A DNA stretch of 64,000 nt from Hericium rajendrae. Its lineage: Eukaryota > Basidiomycota > Agaricomycetes > Russulales > Hericiaceae. The notes below the pieces were generated by a model. The model was given only the letters and a program-made list of their open reading frames with translations, had not been told where the DNA came from and did not search any database. The position numbers and the translations under genes were made by a program. The stretch covers positions 1,736,001 through 1,800,000 of the forward strand of contig CM065880.1 in the NCBI GenBank assembly GCA_033439255.1, read 5' to 3'. Positions 35,451 through 46,427 of the stretch are shown piece after piece (position 1 is the first letter of the stretch; every line of letters starts with the position of its first letter).

Positions 35451-36356
35451 ATGCCGTCTACTTTGCCCCCTCCGCGTCCTAACCAACCGTTCTTTACCGT
35501 CTCCGCACTCGAAGGCGGTAGAGTGACCTGCCCAGCAGGCCTCCTCATCGACCCCGTCCCCGAAGGCGTCGACAAGCTCGTCGTCCCCGCCACCCCCTTT
35601 CTCCTCCGCCACTCTCTCACCAAGCAAAACATCCTCTTCGATCTCGGCGTGCGGAAGGACTACAACAATCTCCCGCCCGCGCTCGCGAAACGCGTGAACG
35701 AGATCTTCCAGCCCGTCGACGTCTCCGAGACCGTAGTCGACGCGCTCGCCAAGGGCGGACTCGCCCCCGCAGAAATCAGCCATGTCTTCCTCTCGCACAT
35801 CCACTGGGACCACATCGGCGACACCGCGCTCTTCCCATACTCGACCCTCGTCGCCGGCGACGCCGCCGCGCCTCTGGTAGAGCACGGCTACCCGCACGAC
35901 CCCGAATCCCTCTTCGACAGCGCCCTCCTCCCACCCGATCGCACCGTCTATTTGCACCCGTCCGGTTGGGGTCGCGTGGGCCCGTTCCCCAGAGCGATCG
36001 ACTACTACGGTGATGGCAGCCTGTACATCGTCGACGCGCCCGGGCACCTGCCAGGCCACTACAACTTCCTGGTCCGCACCTCTGCAGACGGCGGGTGGAT
36101 GTACCTCGGCGGTGACACGGCACACGACCTCCGCATCATTACGGGCGAGCTCAAAGTGCCGGTATATCACAATGCGCAGACCGGACTCACGATGTGCATG
36201 CATGCGGACAAAGGCGCCGCGGAGGAGCATATCGCACGCGTGCGGGAGCTGTTGAGCATCCCGCGGGTGAAGATCACGATTGCACACAACAAGCTGTGGT
36301 ACGACAAAGCCAGAGGGGGGCCGGAGTTTTGGCCAGGGTCTTTTAAAAGTCTTTGA
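35451..36356 (+). CDS. Metallo-beta-lactamase fold hydrolase (lactonase-like)
   Basis: Single exon, 301 residues. Zinc site HIHWDH (His116, His118, Asp120, His121), preceded by the typical ILFDLGVRKD strand. Further ligand regions are APGHLPGH, GGDTAHD and the terminal HNKLW. This arrangement is that of AHL-lactonase/AttM-like and other cytosolic members, so it probably opens lactones or cleaves related small esters. No signal peptide. It differs from its neighbours by lacking introns and by markedly higher GC with C/G-ended codons. That could reflect high expression or gene transfer, but the family is common in Agaricomycetes. A large antisense open frame over it is a codon-bias artefact. 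Confidence 0.9.
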   Translation: MPSTLPPPRPNQPFFTVSALEGGRVTCPAGLLIDPVPEGVDKLVVPATPFLLRHSLTKQNILFDLGVRKDYNNLPPALAKRVNEIFQPVDVSETVVDALAKGGLAPAEISHVFLSHIHWDHIGDTALFPYSTLVAGDAAAPLVEHGYPHDPESLFDSALLPPDRTVYLHPSGWGRVGPFPRAIDYYGDGSLYIVDAPGHLPGHYNFLVRTSADGGWMYLGGDTAHDLRIITGELKVPVYHNAQTGLTMCMHADKGAAEEHIARVRELLSIPRVKITIAHNKLWYDKARGGPEFWPGSFKSL

Positions 36357-36489
36357 GGATTTTGTATAGCATGGGTGGCTTACGCTATGTACACTAAAGT
36401 ATGGATGACTTGGTCTGCATTATATCAGTGATCGCAGCCTGCAATAAATATTGTGTTGATACCTCCTCTGTCCTTAACAGCCCGCCAAG

Positions 36490-39461
36490 TCAAGGAATCG
36501 GCCGGGGAAATTGAACATGCTGTCGCTCTGCAGAATCCTGCAACAATCGGGACACATCCCGGATGTTCACAGGATTGCCTCTCCATACACCTGCTGCATC
36601 CCGATCGCCCCAGTGGAAGGTATGGAAGGTATCCACCTCCATACTCTCGTTCCACTTGTTTCGCACAAAGGTCGCATTTAGCGGGGGCTCCCAGATCCAC
36701 CACTACCAATACGATGTCAGTTGCGATGGCCACTCGCGGGTGGAGAAACTTACATGATCCACAAAAAGGATGTTTTCGCCTGGAGGAACTACCATGTGCA
36801 ATGCAGTTGGGGTTGCGATCTCCAAGAAACAGTCCGTCTCGAGGAACAAGGCGAGGGTATCCATAAAAGCTTCGCGACGTCGACCAGGGATGTAAACTGT
36901 ATCAGCCGATCCACCGATGAAGCGTGTCTTGCCGTTGGTGAAGGAAGCCAGTCGAAGGCGTTGATGCTCTGGCGCCTTCATAAATGCTGGCATGCACTCT
37001 GAAATGCCCACGTGCGGATCTCTGAACAAGGCTGTGAGTTTGCCAAGTATCTGCGCAGAAATGAAGTACTAGCTTACCCCCACCTATCGGAGCGATCGTA
37101 AGCATGCAGCCTGATACACTCAATCAAAGCAGACGTACCACCAATCAGGTCCCCAACCCCGCCATCCATCTGTCAGATTCTGCGAAGGATCCGGCGAGAT
37201 CATAGCCGCTGGTGGATGACGACTTGCGTTCCGATTGTCCGTATCGTCGCCCAGAGCCGGATTATACACATATTTGGCAAACGGCGAGTGATACCAGAAC
37301 AGATTCTGGTCGAACTGTTGCAGCCGCGGCACATTCAAGAACGTGTCGAAGGGCGCCCAGAGGTAGCCCTTATAGCACGGGTATTCGCGGAGGGCAGTAT
37401 GCAGCATGTGATGTGCCATCTAGAGGGCCGTCAGCGAATTGTAGATATGAGGAAGGATGGGACGCACCCTTCCAGCCATCTTGTAGAAGTCAGGATCACC
37501 AGTGAGATCTTCGTCCGACTTGTATGTGTCGACAAGGACGTCATACGAGTGATTGAATCCTGCATCTTCGCGATTCCCAGGGCCGACGAACACCATCTGA
37601 AACAATCCACAGTCAATGACGCATCCTGTCAAGTAGGCATCGTCTTACGTTTGGGAAGTATTCCGCATACGCCATGCGGTAATAATCCAGATTGACATTG
37701 TACCGCGCATGGCTGAAGAACACAATCAAAAGCACGTCATCAAAGTCATGGTACCGCCTGTCCTCAAAAGGGAGAACAGCAGGCACGGGCAAGGGCTTGC
37801 GGTGGCATGCCGGTCGATAGGGGAAGAGCGAAGTGCTTTCAGCTCCGGGTCGATGCAGTCCGCCGGCCATTCGCAGCTGTATGGCGCCGATTACAGAGCT
37901 AAGAAAGAGTATGCCGAACGTGAAGATGCCTATTGTGCGGCGAGTTTTGCTAGGCTCAGTGCGATCCTGAGAGGGCACGGCGTGATCAGTGAATGAGAAA
38001 AGGACGATATACGCGTCATGGTGCACCTGGTACTCTTGAGTGCCCTGAAGCTGTCCCGCAACATATGAGATAGAAGCCCACGCCATTATGATGCAGCCAA
38101 TTATCAGGATTAGGGAGTTTGGGTCGGTAGAAAAACAAGCAACGATGAGCGTGAACACCACGGCGGCGGATGCAAGCACCCTCTCCAAAGTTGCATCGTA
38201 ATCTGTTCGTGAAGGACGCAAAATTTAGCTCCAAGGACAGACTCTGGGGCAAGGCACTTACAATAAATGACGTAGAGCGCTGCAAGATCTCGGAACGCCC
38301 TGGCGAAGAGCTGTAAAATACCCTGAAGAGGTCTGTGTAGGGGTACGGAAGGGTTCAGTGCAGATAACGAGGGGAAAATATGCTGGAATATATGTGTCGC
38401 TACATGTATGGAGAGTCCGAATGCAAAGAGTCCGAGGTTTATGATGTTGAAACAGTCCGAATTATGCGCTTGATAAATCTACTAGGCATGAGCATCGATT
38501 CGATGATAATACTCCGGAGACTCACAAAATCTAACGTGATGACAGCAGTTGACAGCGACAGCGCGGATGGAAGTAATGATGTAAAGCGGTAAGAATATGC
38601 GTCAAGGCTAAATAAGCCCGTCTGCGAAGCATCTCAGTTGAGAGCGCGCCATATCATGCAAAACGAGGTCTTACCACTACTATGAAGACGCCGCAAAGCT
38701 GCGCTCATATCCGTCACACTGATGAACAGATCAAAGTATATTGGACCCACCTGTAAGGCGATGAGCAGGAACTGCGTCTGCGTGACCGGCCGGGCCAACA
38801 AGGAGTAGACGCCATACGCAGTCATAATGGTTGAGAGTAAAGGGACAAAATAGATCGCAGCCACATCCTCGAGCGTCCGCGAATTGGAGACCTGATTTTG
38901 TCGTGAGTAAATGCCATGCAACGGCAACAGTCGCGACTCACGAGATGAGCATGAATGGCGAGCAGCGCGCCCGCAGCAAGGATAGCAGCAACCGACTTTG
39001 TGCTGCCAATCTTTATAATGTCCGGGCGTGACATCTTCTCGGACACTCCTCCGTTGAGCAGAGTGTCGACGCTCTCTTCGTCCGAGTGGAGGTCCCGCAG
39101 CGGCTGCTCCTCGTCCCCAGCATCCCAGACGATGTTCTCGTTCTTACTTCCCGCCGGGGTCCCGCGCGCACGCCAATATAAGACAGCAACGACGGCAAGT
39201 TTGATCAGCTCGACCATGGCTAGATCGATGGATGAGGCCGACGACAATAGCCCTGGCTTTCGGTCGATCGGCCCCTGTAGGGATCCATGAAAGAGGTGCA
39301 GTATGGGGTAGACGAGCTAGTGAGACATTCGCGTTAGCATTCCCGGCTGATGCTGCTTAGGAAGGAGCACAAACCACAGGCCACGACTGGGGGATGTTCG
39401 GGCGCCGGGCGCTGCACGAGAGCGACGAGACTGCAGCTGCCATGCCGCGAAGCAGCGCCAT
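36490..39461 (-). CDS. Large polytopic membrane protein with luminal-type C-terminal domain, unknown
   Basis: Starts MALLRGMAAAVSS at 39461, splices to LVYPILHLFHGSLQGPIDRK, then gives a region of repeated hydrophobic helices (about 39200-37950: MVELIKLAVVAVLYW, VAAILAAGALLAI, IYFVPLLSTIMTAYGVYSLL, VVFTLIVACFST). The second half is a long soluble domain: DVLLIVFFSHARYNVNLDYY, then GRMAHHMLHTALREYPCY, GYLWAPFDTFLNVPRLQQF, FHWGDRDAAGVW and SRLLQDSAE, ending at 36490. I recognise it as a protein conserved among basidiomycetes with a sugar-processing look (DYY, APFDT and WHW-like aromatic motifs), but I know no assigned function. Many exons; total about 780-820 residues. An ER/Golgi glycosyltransferase-like role is only a guess. 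Confidence 0.8.
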
Positions 39462-40821
39462 GTTTCATGAGACGGCTGCTGCGCTTCAGCAGATGAATGA
39501 ACGTGAAGTGAAGAAAGATGTTTTCAACAACGACTGGAAAAGTTCAGGCCTTAGGTTGGAGGGTTCGGAGACACGTTGTGGCAAGCGGCAAGTGGCCTGC
39601 ATCGCCGCGGTCACGGCCCTGACCTAATGAACGTTACCACCGCTCGACGCGACGAGGCGCGCGCGCCGACCACAACCAACATGCGCGCCCCGCGCCAACC
39701 TCTCGGCAGAACCTTCATCAATGTTAACGTTACAGTGCTTTGCATATGAAACTGCAGTCGACGCGTCGAGAAATCTGTTTGCAGTCGCCAAATAGTCACA
39801 CTATGTCACACGTCAATTGACGGACTGCTCTGACCCTTGCCCCTGCGTCTTGTAGCATCCTGCCGTCTTCAACGATGGACATCGACTCTCGGTACGTTTC
39901 TTACTGAGTTGATGAAAGTACGTAGCTAAAAAAAGGGTCCTCGCTGGGCCATAGATCCATGCGCAACCTCGAAGCTCGCACCAAGGCGCACCACAGGATT
40001 CAGTCGGCACCGTAGCGTGGCGGCCATAACTCTCCCATTTGTGCTTCTGACGTTGAGGAGAGCGAAGAGCTCGCACCAGTTATGGCATGCGAACGTTCTG
40101 GACACGCCGACGTGTTCTCTTTTGGAGTCTAAAAGTCTGCGTGCCTCAGACACCGCGACTTGTACTCAAGCGAGATATCTATGCAGGTAGGATAAGTACA
40201 ATCTCCACAAGTCGCGTCCACGCCACTATAGCGATGTTGGAATATGTTGCTGTAAGTGAGTGTCTTCGGTACCTCTGGGTGCAATATTTGGTGTCTCGGT
40301 GGTTGGCACTGGGGCGGCAGGCACGGCGTGCGGATTACGGTTGGGTCGTAGCTGCTCAAACTTCAATGTCTGTACATGAACCTTGTTTGTAGGATATTTA
40401 TCTGCTTATCTAGAGGATCCTTGAGTGCTGTAAGGCATGCGAAGGCGTGTGCTGCACTAAACTCGCAAATGGGATTTAGAGCGCCAAACTGTCACGCTTT
40501 GGTCCGAACAAACAAAGATCTCAGCGCGTCGACTGCAGTTTCATATGCAAAGCACTGTAAGCGTTAATCTTCCATCATGCGAAGTCGAACATACAGAGCT
40601 GGATTCCACATAAGAATACAGGTTAGGCTGTCATAGTACATGTGATACAAAGTATTTCTAAGTTATCGAAGTCATGTGGGCGTAGCTGTGCGGCATGAGT
40701 CGTAGACACGGCCATTGAAGGTCCACAAATCGTCATCCCCCTCGTCGTCGTAGTCATCTTCGTATCCGCCTTCACCGTTTCCATTCGCCACGATATACCC
40801 ATTTTGAACGATGAGCTGAGG
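39462..40821. other. Intergenic region filled mostly by an inverted-repeat element
   Basis: No supported gene. The element at 39724-40567 occupies most of it. Confidence 0.65.
39724..40567. mobile_element. Putative MITE with TTAA at both ends
   Basis: Bases 39728-39765 and 40525-40563 are inverted copies that differ by one inserted base (core TTACAGTGCTTTGCATATGA and its complement, plus CTGCAGTCGACGCG). TTAA flanks each arm on the outside (39724-39727 and 40564-40567), which fits a TTAA target duplication as made by piggyBac-type transposases. The interior, about 760 bases, has no transposase or other convincing coding sequence. The near-identity of the arms suggests a fairly young insertion. 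The family assignment rests only on TTAA. Confidence 0.68.
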
Positions 40822-42631
40822 TCAGATCTCGTAGTCGTCGTCTTCCTCCTCAGCTTCATCGGCTTCACTTATGTCTTCGTCCTCTTCCTCTTCTTCCTCC
40901 TCATCCTCCTCGTCATCCTCATCCTCCTCGTCATCCTCATCCTCCTCGTCATCCTCATCCTCCTCGTCATCCGAGTATTGATAATACTCGACGGCAACCT
41001 GCGCCTGTTCAAGAGCACTCATCTCGCCTGACGTCAGCTTGTTGTGCACCATGAAGCGAGGGACCGGATACCCCGCCGTTCTCCGGAAGTCCACGAACGC
41101 AAGAAGGCGGGCGGCAGGGAGCCCAGCGACCTTCAGGACTGCCAGGCTCGGCAGCAGCACGTTGTAAGGCGGACCATCCACCGACTTCCCAACGGCGGAA
41201 TGAGCAGGCGGATCCGACGCGGCGCGGTTTTCCTCAATTGTCAATTCAGTCGTCCCGGACACGGGCTGCTCATTCCGTGGTATCTTCGTGAACAGGATCT
41301 GGAAGAAATCATGCTGCACACGACGGAAATCTGTTTCAAGGAAGGAAAGCTTCGGGACAGCGAGCAAAAGCTTGCTCCATGCCTCCGCGGAGCAATCCAG
41401 GGCCGAGACGCGCAGCGTGTCGAGAAGAGGGAAATAGGATGCCTCGGCGTTGCTAACGAGCTCCAGAAACGCGCTGAAATCCTGCTCGGGGAGTTCCAGC
41501 TCCAGCACGCGCAAGGCCGGCAGCGAGAGATGTTCCATCGTGATACTGAGGACATCTGGATCCATGTCAGTGAACGAGAGCTCGCGGAGGGCCCGGAGCT
41601 CAATGGGGGAAGTGGACCACGGTCCGTCGATCCGCGGGCCACTGTAATGCAATGAGAGCCGCTCGAGGTCGGGAGAGTCCCGCAGAAGCGTCTCCCATTC
41701 CTTGACGGAAGGCCGCACGCCTTCCGAATGCAAAGCAAACTCGATCTGCTTGAGCGCAACGAGGTACTCCTCCTGGGACCAGGCAAGGTTGACGCCAACC
41801 AGAGACAGGTTGACCAGTGACGGCACGTCGTCGTTGAGGATCTTGACCGGCGGTTTGGCAGTCGCAGTGAACAGATTCTGCGACGTTGCCCACTCCTGAA
41901 GGTGCCAGAGCTGCAGCGACTCCAGCTGCGGGACGGGTCCGCAACCATGGAGGCGCGCGCGCGCCGCAGCTTTGCAGTCGAGGTCACAGAGGCGGAGGAG
42001 GAACGAGCGCCAGCGCGTCGAATGGGTCTCCGCCACGTCGAACGCCTCGTGAAACTCGTCCTTGCAGAGCGTGAACCCGGGTCTATGGTCCTTCATCGCG
42101 ACAAAATCGAGCATGACGTCGATGCGGCAGTTGCGGGAGCGCTGCGCGAATGCCCGGCTACGATCGAGGTGCGACGGCTGGCGCATGCGCAGGCTCGTCC
42201 AGAGTGCGGGCGTCTTGAGCGCGACTTCGCGCCAGTGGCGGCAGATGTGTGACATGATGACCTCCCAGTTCAGCCCTTCGACGGCCCTGCGCTTGAATGG
42301 CCGGGCGGGATCCACGCCATCTGAGTATCCTAGCAGGAAGATGCGAGAGAGAAGCTCCACAGGGAGGTTGTGAATGGGGGCGTTCTGTCTCTGTGACGCG
42401 CAAAGTTGTACATGTTGGCAGAAGCACGGAATGTCATGCCAGGTAGACGCACCCGAATGAAGGCCATTCTCGCGAGCTCTCCGTGCATAGTGGGGCCATC
42501 TCGGTTGAGCGCTGGTTTCTGGGAAGACTGACGGGAAGTGAGCGGGACGAAGCTGGGCAAGTGACTAGACATTGATGTACCGGGGTGAAGTGGATAGCAG
42601 CCTGCTGCTGTTCGGCGACGAGCCACGACAT
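40822..42631 (-). CDS. F-box protein with leucine-rich region and acidic tail
   Basis: Exons 42631-42581 (MSWLVAEQQQAAIHF), 42527-42453 and 42390-40822, all phase 0, give 564 residues. F-box at about residues 45-110: APIHNLPVELLSRIFLLG and SHICRHWREVALKTPALW, for Skp1 binding in an SCF E3 ligase. LRR-like repeats follow (LVNLSLVGVNLAWS, LRALRELSFTDMD, LRVLELELPEQDF), then a strongly acidic tail. The tail includes an 18-base minisatellite (DNA 40911-40972) read as DDEEDE repeats. Same architecture as the F-box gene at 21977-23842 (LPxELLSxIF, ALKTPALW/ALQTPSLW, acidic tail), so the two are likely paralogues. Confidence 0.88.
40911..40972. repeat. 18-base minisatellite inside the F-box gene
   Basis: About three to four head-to-tail copies of CTCATCCTCCTCGTCATC, encoding an Asp/Glu repeat on the minus strand. 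Confidence 0.85.
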
Positions 42632-43775
42632 GGTGCGCGAGGGCTAGAGAGGTTGCGATGGATGAATGCGTACGACGTCCAGTGGTTATCGGGACGATGA
42701 AACGGGGAGGAGTAAGGCAGCAGCCTGAGATCCGGGAAATAATGGTACGTCCTTAAAGAAGATACGGGAAGGCGGCGGGATCGATGGGCAATGGCTAGGA
42801 CTGCCTATAATCGGAGAAGCGTGTTTAAAGCAGACGTACGGCTCGCAGCAGAGCTGGTCGCCCGTCGACGACACGGTCATGGTCACTAAAGTACTAACCG
42901 CAGTTCCCATGGGCCATCGCAGCACCAACTCCTAATCGTTCCTTCTTCCGACGGCCCACACTTCGCTTATCATCTGATGATCAAGACACCTCTGTCCTTG
43001 GAGCGCCAACAGCCTCTTCCTGACGACGAACGAGCTTCATCGACCCTGAAAATCATGCCGATGGGATGCGTGTGTGGCGGCGTCACTTGTGGATCCAAGT
43101 AGGCGGATATCTCTGATCAGCTGCTATGATGCATCGACTCAGTACTCAGTACTCAGTGTGTTTGACATACTTTACGATGCACCCTTCTCATCATCTCAGC
43201 GCACAACTTGAAACTTTTTAATGTCAGGAATTTACTTCGCATAAGATTTAGAATATGAGGCCTGTCTTTCTATGTAAGTTACTACCCGCAGCTGGCCATC
43301 CGGATCCGTCTGCCTTTTCAATTTATCCTCCGCTCGTAATCTCACCGGGTTGTCATTCCAGATTCTTCCTCGTCGTAATTGGCGGCATACCGCATCCCAG
43401 AACAACCAATTCTCGCTTATATTATAAGGTATATCCAACAGCGTTCATGCGCCAGTTTGCGTCCCATACTAGCCGTGGTACACCGATGCCGCGCTGTCCG
43501 TAGCGCCAGCCCAGGAAATACGTTAAGTACGCTAGTGGTACATATGACTGCGAGGAGCGTCTTCTCTCCTTCGGCTGCTGGCCCATTCGTGAGGCGTAAT
43601 GGGTATTCGACTCTTCTAGAAAGCCGTTGTATTATACTACCTCTTTAATGTACATTTCGTCCAAATTGTCCTCAACCCGAAATCAGGCGTGGCTTGGCCA
43701 AGGGTTCCACCCATTCAGTGCTCTTTGTTCCCACTAGTGCGACCCTCACTATAAGTGAGGGTACGACTCCCCGTA
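42632..43775. other. Intergenic region, only a short simple repeat
   Basis: Promoter of the F-box gene on the left and 3' flank of the K+/H+ exchange gene on the right. A short ACTCAGT tandem (about 43139-43158) is present; otherwise nothing recognised. Confidence 0.6.
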
Positions 43776-44969
43776 TCATCTATTTGACCGTTTCTGCAGG
43801 CGCATGTTGGCCTGCTCAATGGCGCGATAGATATCGGATGCAGCGGTCGACGGTAGATTGAACAGGGTCAATATTGGCGGCACCGCGTTGCGCGTCAGGA
43901 GGACCTTTCCACCACTAGGGTCCGATTCTTTGGGTTTGGGCTCCGTTTCTTGCGCGAGCGACTCGGTGCGCGGCATCTTTCCGTCGGTCAGAAGGGGCGG
44001 CGCGTGCTTAACGTAGAGTTCGTCAAGCTTGGCGCTAGTCTGGGGGACAATGGCACCGCGGTGGAGGAGAGCTTGTAGGTACTCTGATGCTTTGAAGGCT
44101 AACAACGCATCGCATGCGGATGAGCGAGTGATCTGTATTCGGGGTAAAGCCAAGGTCACCGACCTCTATAATGTGACCACGAGCGCCAGACACAGAAAAA
44201 GAACGGAAAATTGGGTATAATCGCTAGATGCAGCGTGTGAGCATGTGAATTGGTAGTTCAGGCCTAGAGGACGTACGGATAAGCATGAAGGGCGCGGTCA
44301 TAGGGGCGGCGATGAGCCATATCCAGAATCCCCTTCGATGACGCGGCGTCCTCTTCTCGAGCATCATTCGCAAGTGCGCTAGCGGAGGCGGAACGAGAAA
44401 CTTTGGATGCACAAGGGGTATCTAATACCGCATTATTAGTCCTTAGGTCGGCTCGCGTGCTGCTGGTTGGACTCACAACGACGCCCTTCTCCGACTCTTC
44501 CTTCTCGCCTTTACTCGCGGGACCGAGTTCGGATATTCGGGGGCCCAGAGACGGGTCAATGCCTTTGAGTCCAAGCTCTTCAAAGTCGATTCGGTCAACC
44601 AAGCGTTCGCCGTAGATAAACACTTTGTACTGCGAAATTGAGCCGTCAGGACGTTTCCATTCCACAAAAGCTCCTCTTAAACATCCCCCAGAGACAACAG
44701 ATGTGTGGCGAAGGCGCTTCTATGACGGCAGAACGCACCTTCCAATTCGTCTCGGGAGCTTTCCCAAAATCCGCCCATGTCTGAGCAGCCTTCGTCGTTG
44801 CCCAGTCTGTCCATCCCTGCTTGCGGTCCGTCGGTGGAGGCGGTGTCTGAAAATGATAGTAGACAAGGGGTAATGGGCCCTCAGACACATGTTTGGGGTT
44901 GCGCACGGCGCTGGTGAGCGGCAGCGCGATGATGCGCATAGGCAGCCTGGCCTTCCGAGCGATCGACAT
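43776..44969 (-). CDS. Mitochondrial K+/H+ exchange-related protein
   Basis: Five exons (44969-44739, 44629-44477, 44421-44277, 44223-44164, 44098-43776) in phase, 303 residues. Matches the fungal family of yeast YDL183C (mitochondrial K+-H+ exchange-related). It starts with MRIIALPLTSA, then YYHFQTPPPP and KVFIYGERLVDRIDFEE, then LGLKGIDPSLGP. The membrane region is FWIWLIAAPMTAPFMLI then IPNFPFFFCVWRSWSHYR, followed by ASEYLQALLHRGAIV. Two hydrophobic stretches predict an inner-membrane protein. Start: ATG at 44969 gives MSIARKARLPMRII, a basic leader suited to mitochondrial import; an in-frame ATG at 44996 is an alternative. The last splice uses the acceptor TTGTTAG, which rebuilds HYRAFKASEY. 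Divergent from the small gene at 45254. Confidence 0.88.
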
Positions 44970-45253
44970 CTTTGCGTCACGGAGGAAATGATTCAAAGTA
45001 GCTAATGCTCAACGGAAGGTCGCGTCTATGGACAAAAGAGAGAAGAATTGACTGGTCGTTGTAGCGATGGCCGTAGGTACCTCCTCGGCATACTCGATGA
45101 CGATCGACGCGACGCGGCAAAGCAGCAGCCGGGCGCGTCGAGTCTCGGCGCCGAACACGTGGTCCATCCAGCCCCATCTCCTCCTCCCTCGAGGCTCTAG
45201 AGTCCCACTACACCAGCGCGTCCTGCACACTTCAGAAACACATTGATTTAATC

Positions 45254-45659
45254 ATGAACTCGCCCATAGAACCAGCATCGCCTGTATCGACTGCCTCTTC
45301 CGATTCTCTCGGCGAGGATGTGCCACAGTTCGCCTTAAACCAGCCGACCGTTCAAACCACCCAGAGCTCGGCGAAGCGCCGCCTTGGGCCTGCATCCAGT
45401 ACTCGCGACCCGAAGACCAGACGCCGCGAAGAGTTCAATTCTCGTAAAGGGCTAATGCATGTCGAAGCCGGCCGGGAGGAGGGTGGCTCGGGCAACAGGC
45501 GGCAGAAGGAGGACCTCCTCGATGTGCAATTAGTTGAGAGCTTGAGGAGGCGTATGTTCACAGTCGAATTACACAATACTAACGCTAATTCTCATGGCTT
45601 TGACTTGTCTAGGTGTTGGGGATCCGTTTGACGACGATATCATCAAGAACGTCAGCTGA
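45254..45659 (+). CDS. Small disordered protein, unknown
   Basis: Exons 45254-45551 and 45613-45659 give 114 residues. Rich in Ser, Glu and Arg with a TRDPKTRRREEFNSRKG basic patch. The second exon supplies a compact end, VGDPFDDDIIKNVS, which looks like a short linear motif rather than random read-through. The intron is standard (GTATGT...CTAG). No signal peptide or membrane span. The start-to-start distance to the divergent mitochondrial gene is about 285 bases. No known relative; I call it a gene because of the clean splice, the phase and the sensible C-terminus. Confidence 0.55.
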
Positions 45660-46427
45660 TCATAGATCTTGATCCACACCCTGCTTGCGTACATCAGGTC
45701 AGTAAGACAGTGCCTTCCTTGAATACCACTTCAATGAATGTTTTCTCCTTATCATCCGCTGTCAGGCAAGCGTACATTATCTTTGTATCATCACTGCCAC
45801 AGTTGCCCGCTCAAATCATATCTTCGTCACTGCACCATCTACTATGCAAAATAAGGGAACAGCGTGAGCATTCCGACTGGAGCCCGTCTATTCCGTAGGT
45901 TGCGTCTCCCTGGAGCATATGATCCTTACTGTATATCTTTTGCCGTGTTAATTTCATACACGAGGCACCATCGTGCCTGTTACCCTCCTTTGGAGGTCCC
46001 TGGAAGCTCTTGCCGCTCATTCTGCATATCTAATAACGCCCACTCGTCTCTCGGTTCGCGAACATCTAGATCGCTTGGTGAAGCGATGTCTTTTTGGACG
46101 CCGTCGGCCACGCAGCTGATCAGTCGCACTGCGGCAGTCCGTGTGCGACCCGTTCTATGGGCATGATCGCTTGTTGACGGTCATGTCCAGACCGCGATGA
46201 ACCTCTATCATTGCTATCACAGGAACATAAGCATAGAATGCGGGAAACCCTCCGTTCATAGTCGTCACAAGGAAGTCCTCTTCCGGTCCAGCTGACTTCC
46301 CCACGCTCAGCCAGGTGACGAGTGCGAGGACCGAACTTCCACCGCGCGTCTATAAAACCATTCACGTCTTCTATGCTCTACATAACTTCACCAATTGATC
46401 GTTTACAGCGAAATTCTTTCATCGATC
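45660..46427. other. Intergenic region, promoter of the dioxygenase-like gene
   Basis: No gene or repeat recognised apart from the TATA box at its right end. Confidence 0.6.
46351..46358 (+). promoter_or_regulatory. TATA box of the PhyH-like gene
   Basis: TATAAAAC, 70-77 bases upstream of the ATG at 46428. Confidence 0.6.

Noticed and set aside
35427-36287. 286-codon minus-strand open frame
   Set aside because: Mirror frame of the lactonase-like gene, which has the complete HxHxDH zinc motif in the opposite direction.
45009-45230. 73-codon minus-strand frame upstream of the mitochondrial gene
   Set aside because: Lies in the divergent promoter; it has a few protein-like stretches but no start, splice or family support.
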